The notes: a model not told the origin generated them from the sequence alone. Counted from the stretch's first letter, positions 1-6,839 are shown. The stretch: DNA of 6,923 bases from CAZXYF01 sp964644705 (GCA_964644705.1 CAZXYF010000170.1:1-6923); one strand, 5' to 3'. Numbers and translations are program-made.

Positions 1-192
1 GGCCTCCTTAAAGATATGTCCCCCCGGATGGTAGAACACCCACTCGGATAACAGCTACAAGCTGACGGGGTTCACCGAAACCTTACTGAGAATGAGTGGC
101 AGATCAGTTGTATCAGGTGTTTAGCGGGGGTGTTATGCAGAATACTCATCCCGGCATCCATGTTTCCGGATCAGGAGTTCTGAACCTACCGA
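1..192. other. Left intergenic region, no supported gene
   Basis: All three forward frames are interrupted by stops, and no reading frame here has both a start with a ribosome-binding site and a recognisable product. At 3-9 the minus strand reads AAGGAGG, a near-perfect Shine-Dalgarno sequence. It points out of the left edge, so a leftward gene may start just outside the window, which would make this region the divergent upstream region of two genes. I could not find a convincing minus-strand promoter to go with it. Confidence 0.45.
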
Positions 193-221
193 TTTACATA
201 AAATGTGCATTTTGGTAGAAT
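193..221 (+). promoter_or_regulatory. Sigma-70-type promoter with inner palindrome
   Basis: TTTACA at 193-198 and TAGAAT at 216-221 are separated by exactly 17 bp, each one mismatch from the housekeeping consensus. Transcription would begin near 228, leaving a leader of about 150 nt before the reductase gene. The spacer holds AAAATG-TG-CATTTT (200-213), two perfect 6-bp inverted arms. A dimeric repressor bound there would block RNA polymerase. The regulator is unknown. A sulfur- or redox-responsive factor would suit the downstream gene, but that is inference. Confidence 0.5.
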
Positions 222-375
222 CCATAGTGCGTCGATGGGAATAGTGTTCAATACCGGGCGTGGCTGATCCATACGCGCTGTCCAGTGTGATCTGTCATGC
301 ATCTGATCGGGGGTGAAGGGAGCTGTATTGGGCGACTATCAAAACGAGAGATGCTTCCGTTCAGGAGATGGTGCC
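222..375 (+). other. Leader of the PAPS-reductase-like gene
   Basis: This stretch lies between the predicted promoter and the chosen GTG start. The reductase reading frame stays open upstream to a GTG at 313, but the 21 extra residues do not resemble the family N-terminus and that start is weaker. I see no SAM riboswitch or other known leader RNA. AGGAG at 363-367, eight bases before GTG 376, is the ribosome-binding site that decides the start. Confidence 0.4.
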
Positions 376-954
376 GTGAAAAATATTCAGTTGCAGAACC
401 TACAGTTGAAAAAACAGTTTACATACAGAGTCCTGGAGCACGTCCGGGATACGTTTGGCGGATTGGTCATGAGCTCAAGTTTTGGAGAGCATTCGGCCGC
501 TATGCTGCATATTGTGACCTCACGGATGCCTGACATACCCGTCGTGAACGTGAGATTGGGAGGGGAAAGTGAATCGACCGAGCGGCACCGCCAGAAGCTC
601 ACGGAAATGCTGGATTTGAACCTGCATGTGTATAACGAAACCGAGGACCAGAGCAAAAGTGAGGTCTTCGATTATGCACTCAAAGACGTGGGAACCCGGA
701 CGTTGCTGAGTGGTTTGATGTGGGAGGAAACCCAGCACCGACGTGATTTTGAATACGTGATGTTTGATAAGGATGAAGAAATCCACCGCGTGCATCCGAT
801 CCTGCACTGGAAAGAGCGGGACATCATGGTGTATTTGAAAAAGAACGGCCTCCCCGTCAACGTCGGCTATTACGATCCCAACAAGGAAGAGAGTGAAAAG
901 AAGGAATGCGGCATTCACGTGTTTGATTACCAACAGGAAGGAAGCGGTATCTGA
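376..954 (+). CDS. PAPS-reductase-like (CysH family) protein, short form
   Basis: This 192-residue cytosolic protein belongs to the phosphoadenylyl-sulfate reductase / adenine nucleotide alpha-hydrolase-like family. Typical members reduce PAPS (or APS) to sulfite with thioredoxin in assimilatory sulfate reduction. Visible family marks are the nucleotide-loop motif SSSFG (residues 33-37), the following PDIPVV strand (52-57), an SGL motif (112-114) and the C-terminal ECGIH motif (177-181). Cys178 of that motif matches the catalytic cysteine of CysH. The APS-reductase CC motifs for an iron-sulfur cluster are absent, which favours a PAPS-type or other substrate. Oddities: it is shorter than E. 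coli CysH (about 244 residues), the usual TGYLFPET segment reads RLGGESEST, and the tail before ECGIH is compressed. The start GTG at 376 is chosen for its AGGAG site; GTG at 313 is the alternative. Base composition seems less GC-rich than the large gene downstream. Family is fairly certain, exact reaction is not, so no gene symbol is given. Confidence 0.82.
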   Translation: MKNIQLQNLQLKKQFTYRVLEHVRDTFGGLVMSSSFGEHSAAMLHIVTSRMPDIPVVNVRLGGESESTERHRQKLTEMLDLNLHVYNETEDQSKSEVFDYALKDVGTRTLLSGLMWEETQHRRDFEYVMFDKDEEIHRVHPILHWKERDIMVYLKKNGLPVNVGYYDPNKEESEKKECGIHVFDYQQEGSGI

Positions 955-1184
955 TCGGAGGCGAATGGCGACAGGCCGGGAACTGTGGACGGGTATGGTA
1001 GTGAACGCACGCAAGGTGCATATGATGTGGGGTGGGAGGCGACGGGAACATCGTCAAGATGAAATCCCCCCACAGCCGGCGCACGGGCGACGTGAAATGT
1101 CCTGGTTTGAGCTGGTAAGACGGGGACGCTCTGCTTATTATGGTCGTATGGCCTTACTCCGAAATCTTAGTGGAGAGTCCAATC
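955..1184 (+). other. Intergenic leader before the large secreted protein
   Basis: These 230 bases contain no supported gene. There is no hairpin followed by a T-run after the reductase gene, so read-through transcription is possible. A nested fold can be drawn: GTGGGG (1027-1032) with CCCCAC (1068-1073), enclosing GACG (1041-1044) with CGTC (1052-1055). Its loops are long and it may be chance. GGAG at 1172-1175, nine bases before ATG 1185, is the ribosome-binding site for the next gene. No good promoter was found. Confidence 0.4.
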
Positions 1185-4100
1185 ATGCGTTTTATTAGCT
1201 CGCTATTGATTTTTAGCATTCTCACCGCCTCCGCCGTCGCCGGAACGGGACACTTGCGATCAGTGGAATCGCTGGCATTCAGCCCGGACGGGAGAATACT
1301 GGCGTCCGCGGGCGATGATGCGACCATCAAACTCTGGGACGCAAAAGAGGGCGATCTGCGCGCCACCCTCACGGGCCATGACAATCGGGTCTGCGAGCTT
1401 GCCTTTGCCGCCGAGGGCAAAGTGCTGGTTTCGGCGAGCTGGGACGGTACGGTGCGAATCTGGGATGTGGGCGGTAAGAAATTGCGAAGGACGCTCGCTC
1501 ATGAGAGTGAGGTCCGCACGATGGCGGTCAGTGCTGACGGGGCACGGATTGCGGCGGGTACGAACGCCGGGAAGCTGATCGTCTGGGACGTTTCCACGGG
1601 GCAGGTTATGGCGGAGCACGAGCTGAAAGACGAGTACGACGTATATCAGGGGCTTTCGTTCAATCCGGATGGGGATATGCTGGCCGCTGTCAAAGGGAAA
1701 AGCGACCTGCGGCTGCTGGATCCGGGCTCGCTGGAAGTGCGGCGCGAGATTAAGGACATCGGAAAGGCAATGCCGAGGTTCACCGGGCCGGATGCCTTGC
1801 TGGTGCGGGATCGTCGCGTGAAGAAGCTGGCAATCTTGAATCCGGAAACTCTCAAACGGAGGCGAGTGTTTAAGAAGGTGAAAGGAATGCCGGGATTCGT
1901 GGCCGATGGCGATCTTATGGCGGTGGCCCGGAGACGGTCGGTTGAGGTGTTTAATGTGAAAACGGGGGAGCCGGTGGCGACCATCGACAACCGGCGTGGC
2001 TCGCGTGCGCTGGCTGTGAGCCGGAGGGGCCTTATAGCCACGGGCAGCAAGCACGGCCGGGTGCGAGTCTGGGATCTTCAGGAAACCGAATCGCCCATAG
2101 CCAAAATGGCACCGCGGGATCTGGCAAGTGAACCGCGTAACAATCCGTCCCGGATCGACACCAGCCTGCTGGGTAGCAATCTGTTGTCCGATCCCAACGC
2201 GGCACCGTGGAAAGAGCGGGAAGATGTGGACGAGGCGTTCGTGTGGCGTGATGACGTGCTTCATTTCACCGCCGGCGCACAGTCGCGCCATTTGACCGGG
2301 CACGATGCTCTGTACTTACCCGTGGGTCTGGGCACCGAATCATTCGAATTGACCTGGGACGTGAAGATTGATCGCGCCGTGGGCCACCGCCTGTTCAATC
2401 ACGGAATCTTCGTGGGACTCAGTTCCGGTAAGCCGGGCCTGATGCGCGAAGGCGATATCACCGTTGCCATGTCCACGCAGTATCCGGGGATGTTCGCGGG
2501 TATCCTCCGTGACGAAGCGTTTTATCCTCAACCCAGTTACGTGAACATGCAGAACCTCGCATACAAATCCCTCACCAGCGGGAGGGTACCCGTGAAGTCG
2601 TATTCCAACGCGGTCAAAAGCATCATCAGTGAAGACCGGGTGTTGCGCAAACGGATCCGACGCGATGCTCTGGGCCGGCTAACATTCGCAGCGTGGGTGC
2701 CCGGTCTCGGGCAGAGCGCTGAAAATCCGTGGTTCAGCGGTACGTTAAAGCTCGGCAAACATGCGGAGAAACCGTTGCGCTATCTGATGATCAAGCGCAC
2801 GCCGATCATTGCCACGCATCTTGGGTCGCAGGGTATAGGCTATAAAGGGTTCGTCATGCGTGGCCGGGTTCCTCGGCTGGAGCTTCGGCTACACCCTCCG
2901 GCCATCCGTTCGGTTACATGGGATAGCGCAGCCCTGAAGCCCGGCGATCGCGTAACGATTGGGGGCGCCGATCTGAGAAAAGGGACGAAGGTGACCGTGG
3001 GCGGCAAGCCGGTGGCAGATCTTCGTTTTCACGACGGCAAGATGCTGACATTTGCCGTGCCAGATCTGACGGCAGGACGCCGATATGATCTGGTGCTCAC
3101 CGCGCCGAATGGTATTGTGACCCATCGTGGGGAGGTTATTCCCGTTGGCCGTTTTCTCGAGTCCGCCCACCCGGCAACCCTGGCGGCGAGTGGCGGGGAG
3201 ACGATCGAAGTCCAGGGCGCTGGATTTGACCGGCACACTGTCTTTCGCATTGCGGGGGCAACCGCCGAACCGATCGATGTCTCGAAGTCCTCCGTCATGC
3301 TGAAAACGCCCCCCGGCGAGGTTGGCCCGGTAGAGATCAGGGCCAGAGGGTTTGACGGTATGATACCTGCAAAATACGTGAATCGTCCGAGTCTTCTTTT
3401 TACACAGAGTGACCTGGACCGGCTCCGCAAGCGCTTTGAAGCACCGAAGTTCAAGGCCTATCGGGAGGCGGTGCTGCCGGAGAAGGACGGAAAAGGCGGG
3501 CTGGGGCGGTGGTATTCGCAGATCTGGCGCTACGCCTGCACGGGCAACGACGAGTATGTGGAGAGTTTGATCAGCAAAGCGGATTCATTCGCGAAATCCG
3601 GGGCACTGGCCCAGCTGAACTTCCGGCGTGCCTGGGCCGCCGCGGTGGTGTATGACACATTTGCCGGACGCATGAGCCGGGCCCGGCGCGCCCGTATTGA
3701 AACCTTCCTCCATGAGGCGCTTGACCGGTACCTGCGGCGTGACAAGAGGCACGGCTGGTTCATGTCGAACAACTCCTACACCAACCCTCAGACGAATTAT
3801 GCGGGGATAACCGTGGCACTGGCCCTGCGTCATCTCCGGAATGATGCCGATCAGGCGTTGGAGGTCGGGAAACGGAGACTTCGGTATTACATCGAGCATC
3901 ACTGGGGTCCGGATGGCGGCGCCAATGGCGGCCAATCTCGAAGCACCGGCGGACTCAGCAATTATCTGAAGGCGGCCTGGCTGCTGGCACGCCACACCGG
4001 CGATAAATCCTTGCTCAGGCATCCGCGGCTGGCTAAGATCCACAACTATTTCGAGACCATGATCGCGCCGCGTGATCGCTACCTGACCTATCGGAAATCC

Positions 4101-5654
4101 TTCTTGCACCTCAGTGGCAGATCTGGAGCCGCCATCCTGGGCGATCTGACGGACAACCCTCTGTTCCGCTGGGCCGCCGACCGCCATCTGAGCCGGGGAG
4201 ATGCGGCACGAACGCTGTATTTTCGCGACGACGCTCCCGCCCCGGATACGCCGCAGCTACCCACGCTGTCGCTCCTGGACGATGTGGAATGGGCGACGCT
4301 GCGCAGCGGGCCGCGGCCCAACGCCAATCTCGTTGTCGGCGTGAAGGGCAGCGACGGTCCGCTACCCTACCACAAGCAGTACGATGTGGGCAGTTTTGTG
4401 CTCTACAGCCACGGCGAGCCGATGTTGATCGACCCGGGATGGGGCCGAACTCGCCCGACCCATCACAGCCTGCCGGTGATCGATGGCGCCAAACCGGACG
4501 CCTCCGGTGGTTTCATTACCGACTCGTGGGAACAGGATAACCGCCGGCTGGCTGTCGTGGACTCGACGCAGTCCTATCAACGATACGGCGTTCGCCGTGT
4601 GCGCCGGCACGTGCTGGCCCAGGGAGATCGTTACGTGATCGTGCTCGACGATCTGGTTCCGGCCGTGGACTCTGAAGGTGCGACCAGGTCCTACTTTCAA
4701 GCCGCGAAACCGGTAAAAATCCAGGACGGGGCGGCTGTGCTTAAGCGCAGGGGTGTTACGGCGAAGCTGCAGTTTTCGGGCCCGCTGGCAAAGCTGCGCT
4801 CAACCAGCAGGAAAAAATCGCATCCCGTCATCGCTGCTTACCAAATTGACCCGGCAAAGCCGCTCATCACGACGATAACCCTCTCCGAAAAGGACTCGAA
4901 CGTACCGGCCCCGCACATCGATCGCGACGGTGATACCATCACGATCCGGTTCGAGGATGCACGCAACGCCGTATTCCGCCGCACCGACCGGGGCTGGGCG
5001 TTTGTGGCCGACGGAACGCCACTTTTCACCGCGCCGCCCGATCCGAAGTACACGGCAAACTGTGTGCGGGCGGACACGGAGCCCGAGCTGGACGGCAAAC
5101 TGGACGATGCGGTGTGGAAATCCGCGGATAAGCTCGGCCCGTTCGTGGAGTTCCGACGCTGGCGGGAGGAGGACCGGACGGCCCGTTTCCAGACGGAGGT
5201 GCGTTTCGCCTATGACGACCGGTTCCTTTACGCGGCCGTTCGCTGTGAGGATCCGAACCCCGAGGGCCTGATCACCCGAATGGCTGGGCCCGCCCAGAAC
5301 GGTGAGACGGACGACGGAGTTCGGTTTGAATTTAACCTCAATGCGGACCTTGAGAACCCCTCGAAGTATGTCAATATCGTTAATGCCGCGGGGGTCCACA
5401 AGGAAGACTTCGGCACCGGGGGCGGGTCGGTGGTCCGTACGGCGGTGGGGCGGGCAGGCGATGCGTGGACGCTCGAGGTCGCGTTTCCGTGGAAGACGCT
5501 TAAAAACCGTGAACCGCCGGAGCCGGGCGAAAAAATCGGGCTGAATGTGCGCCGTTTCCGTTCGCAGTTCCCCTCGGAATCATCCCTGTGGAAACCAACC
5601 CACATCTGGTCGAAAAGTGTGCCATGGCGCTGGGGATGGCTGATTTTCAAGTGA
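1185..5654 (+). CDS. Secreted WD40 / TIG / heparinase-like / CBM9-like protein
   Basis: This 1489-residue multidomain protein is probably an exported polysaccharide lyase. ATG 1185 is preferred over ATG 1140 because it follows GGAG and begins a signal peptide: MRF, a hydrophobic core, then cleavage after Ala-Val-Ala at about residue 19. Domains in order: a WD40 propeller (about 20-300) with seven countable blades, of which 1, 2, 3 and 7 end in WD; a beta-rich region resembling concanavalin/LamG sandwiches (about 330-570); two IPT/TIG-like Ig folds (about 572-650 and 656-731); a heparinase II/III-like module (about 734-1285); and a CBM9/DOMON-like domain (about 1289-1489) with the ELDGKLDDAVW signature and a WGWLIF end. 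The lyase module opens with RPSLLFTQSDLDRLR, a usual start for this superfamily. Its helical part has N862-N863 and N871-Y872, GPDGG (908-912) and Y927. Its beta part has H1063 and D1067 in HKQYDVGSF, DPGWG (1083-1087) and HHSLPVIDG (1093-1101). Substrate is unknown, but acidic or sulfated glycans are plausible. Loss of activity cannot be excluded. The stop lies eight bases before the assembly gap. Confidence 0.85.
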   Translation: MRFISSLLIFSILTASAVAGTGHLRSVESLAFSPDGRILASAGDDATIKLWDAKEGDLRATLTGHDNRVCELAFAAEGKVLVSASWDGTVRIWDVGGKKLRRTLAHESEVRTMAVSADGARIAAGTNAGKLIVWDVSTGQVMAEHELKDEYDVYQGLSFNPDGDMLAAVKGKSDLRLLDPGSLEVRREIKDIGKAMPRFTGPDALLVRDRRVKKLAILNPETLKRRRVFKKVKGMPGFVADGDLMAVARRRSVEVFNVKTGEPVATIDNRRGSRALAVSRRGLIATGSKHGRVRVWDLQETESPIAKMAPRDLASEPRNNPSRIDTSLLGSNLLSDPNAAPWKEREDVDEAFVWRDDVLHFTAGAQSRHLTGHDALYLPVGLGTESFELTWDVKIDRAVGHRLFNHGIFVGLSSGKPGLMREGDITVAMSTQYPGMFAGILRDEAFYPQPSYVNMQNLAYKSLTSGRVPVKSYSNAVKSIISEDRVLRKRIRRDALGRLTFAAWVPGLGQSAENPWFSGTLKLGKHAEKPLRYLMIKRTPIIATHLGSQGIGYKGFVMRGRVPRLELRLHPPAIRSVTWDSAALKPGDRVTIGGADLRKGTKVTVGGKPVADLRFHDGKMLTFAVPDLTAGRRYDLVLTAPNGIVTHRGEVIPVGRFLESAHPATLAASGGETIEVQGAGFDRHTVFRIAGATAEPIDVSKSSVMLKTPPGEVGPVEIRARGFDGMIPAKYVNRPSLLFTQSDLDRLRKRFEAPKFKAYREAVLPEKDGKGGLGRWYSQIWRYACTGNDEYVESLISKADSFAKSGALAQLNFRRAWAAAVVYDTFAGRMSRARRARIETFLHEALDRYLRRDKRHGWFMSNNSYTNPQTNYAGITVALALRHLRNDADQALEVGKRRLRYYIEHHWGPDGGANGGQSRSTGGLSNYLKAAWLLARHTGDKSLLRHPRLAKIHNYFETMIAPRDRYLTYRKSFLHLSGRSGAAILGDLTDNPLFRWAADRHLSRGDAARTLYFRDDAPAPDTPQLPTLSLLDDVEWATLRSGPRPNANLVVGVKGSDGPLPYHKQYDVGSFVLYSHGEPMLIDPGWGRTRPTHHSLPVIDGAKPDASGGFITDSWEQDNRRLAVVDSTQSYQRYGVRRVRRHVLAQGDRYVIVLDDLVPAVDSEGATRSYFQAAKPVKIQDGAAVLKRRGVTAKLQFSGPLAKLRSTSRKKSHPVIAAYQIDPAKPLITTITLSEKDSNVPAPHIDRDGDTITIRFEDARNAVFRRTDRGWAFVADGTPLFTAPPDPKYTANCVRADTEPELDGKLDDAVWKSADKLGPFVEFRRWREEDRTARFQTEVRFAYDDRFLYAAVRCEDPNPEGLITRMAGPAQNGETDDGVRFEFNLNADLENPSKYVNIVNAAGVHKEDFGTGGGSVVRTAVGRAGDAWTLEVAFPWKTLKNREPPEPGEKIGLNVRRFRSQFPSESSLWKPTHIWSKSVPWRWGWLIFK

Positions 5655-5662
5655 GACGCGAT

Positions 5663-5762
5663 NNNNNNNNNNNNNNNNNNNNNNNNNNNNNNNNNNNNNN
5701 NNNNNNNNNNNNNNNNNNNNNNNNNNNNNNNNNNNNNNNNNNNNNNNNNNNNNNNNNNNNNN
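5663..5762. other. Assembly gap (100 N)
   Basis: Exactly 100 consecutive N, the conventional filler for a scaffold join of unknown length. Any terminator of the large gene, the promoter and start of the fucosidase remnant, and possibly whole genes may be missing here. The order of the two flanks rests on scaffolding only. Confidence 0.97.
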
Positions 5763-5953
5763 TGATGATTTCAGTCGCGATAAGGAAGGTGAGCAGCGCC
5801 TGTCCGTGGAGCGGCTGCGGTGCTGGCAGGAAATGCAATGACGCCAACTGTGTATTCAACGTGCCGCCCGATAACCGCGGCCGGATTCCCCGAAGGTACG
5901 AGGAAACGCTGATGAAGGTGCAGGACAAATGGGAGATTCTGGGGGTTGGATGA
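5763..5953 (+). pseudogene. GH29 alpha-L-fucosidase remnant, internally deleted
   Basis: Two fragments in different frames resemble opposite ends of one GH29 fucosidase. From 5764 the first frame reads DDFSRDKEGEQR and then LSVERLRCWQEMQ, followed by a stop at 5839-5841. This resembles the N-terminal ERL..WQ.M block that normally precedes the FGMFIHFG motif. A shifted frame from 5837 reads NDANCVFNVPPDNRGRIP, then RRYEETLMKVQDKW, ending at the stop at 5951-5953. This resembles the C-terminal part of the catalytic domain, usually of the form N.LLNV.PD..G.IP. The barrel between them, including the catalytic residues, is absent, so the locus cannot encode an active enzyme. The simplest reading is an internal deletion near 5833-5840. 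The true start lies in the gap. A misassembly beside the gap is the main alternative. The family call is from motif recognition only. Confidence 0.5.
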
Positions 5954-5985
5954 CTCGGGGAGGGGAGGTCCGTTTGGATGGCCGC

Positions 5986-6408
5986 TCAGTGCGGGATGAT
6001 CAGGGGCAGGGGGGCGCCGTCGTTGCGACGGTAAACGCGGAAATGGTTGTCCAGGGTGAAAACTTTGCGGCGAGGATGATTTTCAGACATCCGGACGAGG
6101 CAGGCATCCGCCAGGGAAGCGGGTAGGTCCCCGTATTTATTGAGAATTTCACACACACGTTCGAGCTCGGGCTCGAGCGCGAGAGACTGGGTGATTCTGA
6201 TTGTGCCCTGGGTCAAAAAACCCACCAATCGCGATGTGGCCTCTTTATTACCATTGAGCAGAAAAATTGTCTCAGTGATGACTGCCTCGCAGGTGAAGAA
6301 AGGCGCTTTGATCCTTTTCATGCGTTCCAGCGTCCATTCATGATATTGATCGCGTGAGTTGAGAAGCGCTACGATCGGGCCGGTATCTATGACTACAGAA
6401 CTTTTCAC
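5986..6408 (-). CDS. PIN-domain toxin, VapC-like ribonuclease
   Basis: A 140-residue single PIN domain, the usual size for VapC-type toxins. These are metal-dependant ribonucleases that stop translation by cutting tRNA or rRNA when freed from their antitoxin. The four acidic positions expected in the active site are visible: D8 in VVIDTGPIVALL, E46 in AVITETIFLL, D101 in SLADACLVR and D120 in VFTLDNHFRVYRR. No residue appears missing, so it is probably active. It starts with GTG at 6408, overlapping the antitoxin stop by four bases (GTGA), which implies translational coupling. GGAAGG (6423-6418) lies nine bases upstream of the GTG. The stop is about 30 bases from the end of the convergent fucosidase remnant, and no terminator is visible between them. 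The RNA target cannot be told from sequence. Confidence 0.9.
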   Translation of the reverse strand: MKSSVVIDTGPIVALLNSRDQYHEWTLERMKRIKAPFFTCEAVITETIFLLNGNKEATSRLVGFLTQGTIRITQSLALEPELERVCEILNKYGDLPASLADACLVRMSENHPRRKVFTLDNHFRVYRRNDGAPLPLIIPH

Positions 6409-6647
6409 TCTCCGAAGCCTTCCATATGCTTGGGATTTGTGGACAGATCTTCGGGGCCTTCAAAGCATCCGGCGGCCTCTTTCGCGAGTTCATAGGCGGA
6501 AGGGGACTCCCCAATTCGCTCCTCCTGTTCCACGTACTGATCGATTGCCGACCGGATAACCGCCGAACGCGTCGTGTGTTGCTGGTCGGCCAGCTCGTCC
6601 AGTCGTTGAGCCAGATCCTCGTCCACTTTGAATGTGATTGTCTTCAT
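6405..6647 (-). CDS. Ribbon-helix-helix antitoxin (CopG/VapB-like)
   Basis: An 80-residue antitoxin that neutralises the downstream PIN toxin and probably represses its own operon. Residues 2-8 (KTITFKV) form the DNA-contacting beta strand. Two helices follow (about 9-22 and 26-43), with the turn carrying TTRSAVIRSAI, as in CopG/Arc-type dimers. The C-terminal tail (about 44-80) ends in DLSTNPKHMEGFGE, a tail often seen in antitoxins paired with PIN toxins and presumably the toxin-binding part. The ATG at 6647 has a strong GGGAGG (6661-6656) eight bases upstream. The gene is first in a two-gene operon and overlaps the toxin start by four bases. Confidence 0.9.
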   Translation of the reverse strand: MKTITFKVDEDLAQRLDELADQQHTTRSAVIRSAIDQYVEQEERIGESPSAYELAKEAAGCFEGPEDLSTNPKHMEGFGE

Positions 6648-6655
6648 ATTGACGG

Positions 6656-6661
6656 CCTCCC
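6656..6661 (-). promoter_or_regulatory. Ribosome-binding site of the antitoxin
   Basis: GGGAGG on the minus strand, eight bases before the antitoxin ATG. It is stronger than the site in front of the toxin, which would favour an excess of antitoxin, as expected for such operons. Confidence 0.75.
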
Positions 6662-6666
6662 TGAAG

Positions 6667-6694
6667 GTAATACGTTACACTGATATTGTATTAC
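6667..6694. promoter_or_regulatory. Candidate antitoxin operator
   Basis: GTAATAC at 6667-6673 and GTATTAC at 6688-6694 form a perfect 7-bp inverted repeat. The arms are 21 bp apart start to start, about two helical turns, and a further GTTAC lies at 6674-6678. The element covers the -10 box and transcription start of the operon. Ribbon-helix-helix antitoxins commonly bind such short paired sites, so autorepression is a reasonable inference. Confidence 0.5.
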
Positions 6695-6713
6695 GCTCTT
6701 GCCGTCGCGTCAA
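6685..6713 (-). promoter_or_regulatory. Toxin-antitoxin operon promoter
   Basis: On the minus strand TTGACG (6713-6708) and TACAAT (6690-6685) are separated by exactly 17 bp, each one mismatch from the sigma-70 consensus. Transcription would start near 6678, giving a leader of about 30 nt that includes the GGGAGG site. This is the only good promoter upstream of the two genes. Confidence 0.7.
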
Positions 6714-6797
6714 TGGTGTCGATCCCGCCGGAATTGTCGCTGTGTTCTATAGGTTCCATCCTTGAGGTGCATCTAAGCCGGTGTGATTAACCTGTAG

Positions 6798-6839
6798 TTT
6801 GCAAGTGTTTCTCTTTTTTCGACGAACCAAACACGCAAA
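6798..6839. repeat. Imperfect hairpin in the right intergenic region
   Basis: TTTGC-aa-GTGTTT (6798-6810) can pair with AAACAC-GCAAA (6829-6839), giving 11 base pairs with a two-base bulge and an 18-base loop containing a run of six T. The region 6714-6923 has no supported gene. The hairpin may be a terminator for an outside gene or part of a mobile-element end; neither can be decided from this window. Confidence 0.4.

Noticed and set aside
228..375. A riboswitch such as SAM in the reductase leader
   Set aside because: I could not see the conserved helices or core sequence of any known riboswitch class.
297..533. A 78-codon plus-strand frame overlapping the reductase-like gene
   Set aside because: It lies in another frame over the conserved CysH-like sequence and its product resembles nothing known.
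1105..1141. A possible promoter TTGAGC with TATTAT before the large gene
   Set aside because: The spacing from -35 to -10 is about 24-25 bp, too long, and no acceptable -35 box exists at 17 bp.
1140..1184. An upstream ATG adding 15 residues to the large protein
   Set aside because: The extension would put a non-signal segment before the signal peptide, and ATG 1185 has its own GGAG site.
1260..2303. A 347-codon minus-strand frame under the WD40 region
   Set aside because: It is antisense to clear WD40 repeats, rich in His, Arg and Pro as expected for a shadow frame in GC-rich DNA, and has no recognisable domain.
3585..4187. A 200-codon minus-strand frame under the lyase module
   Set aside because: It is antisense to a conserved coding domain and shows no family motif.
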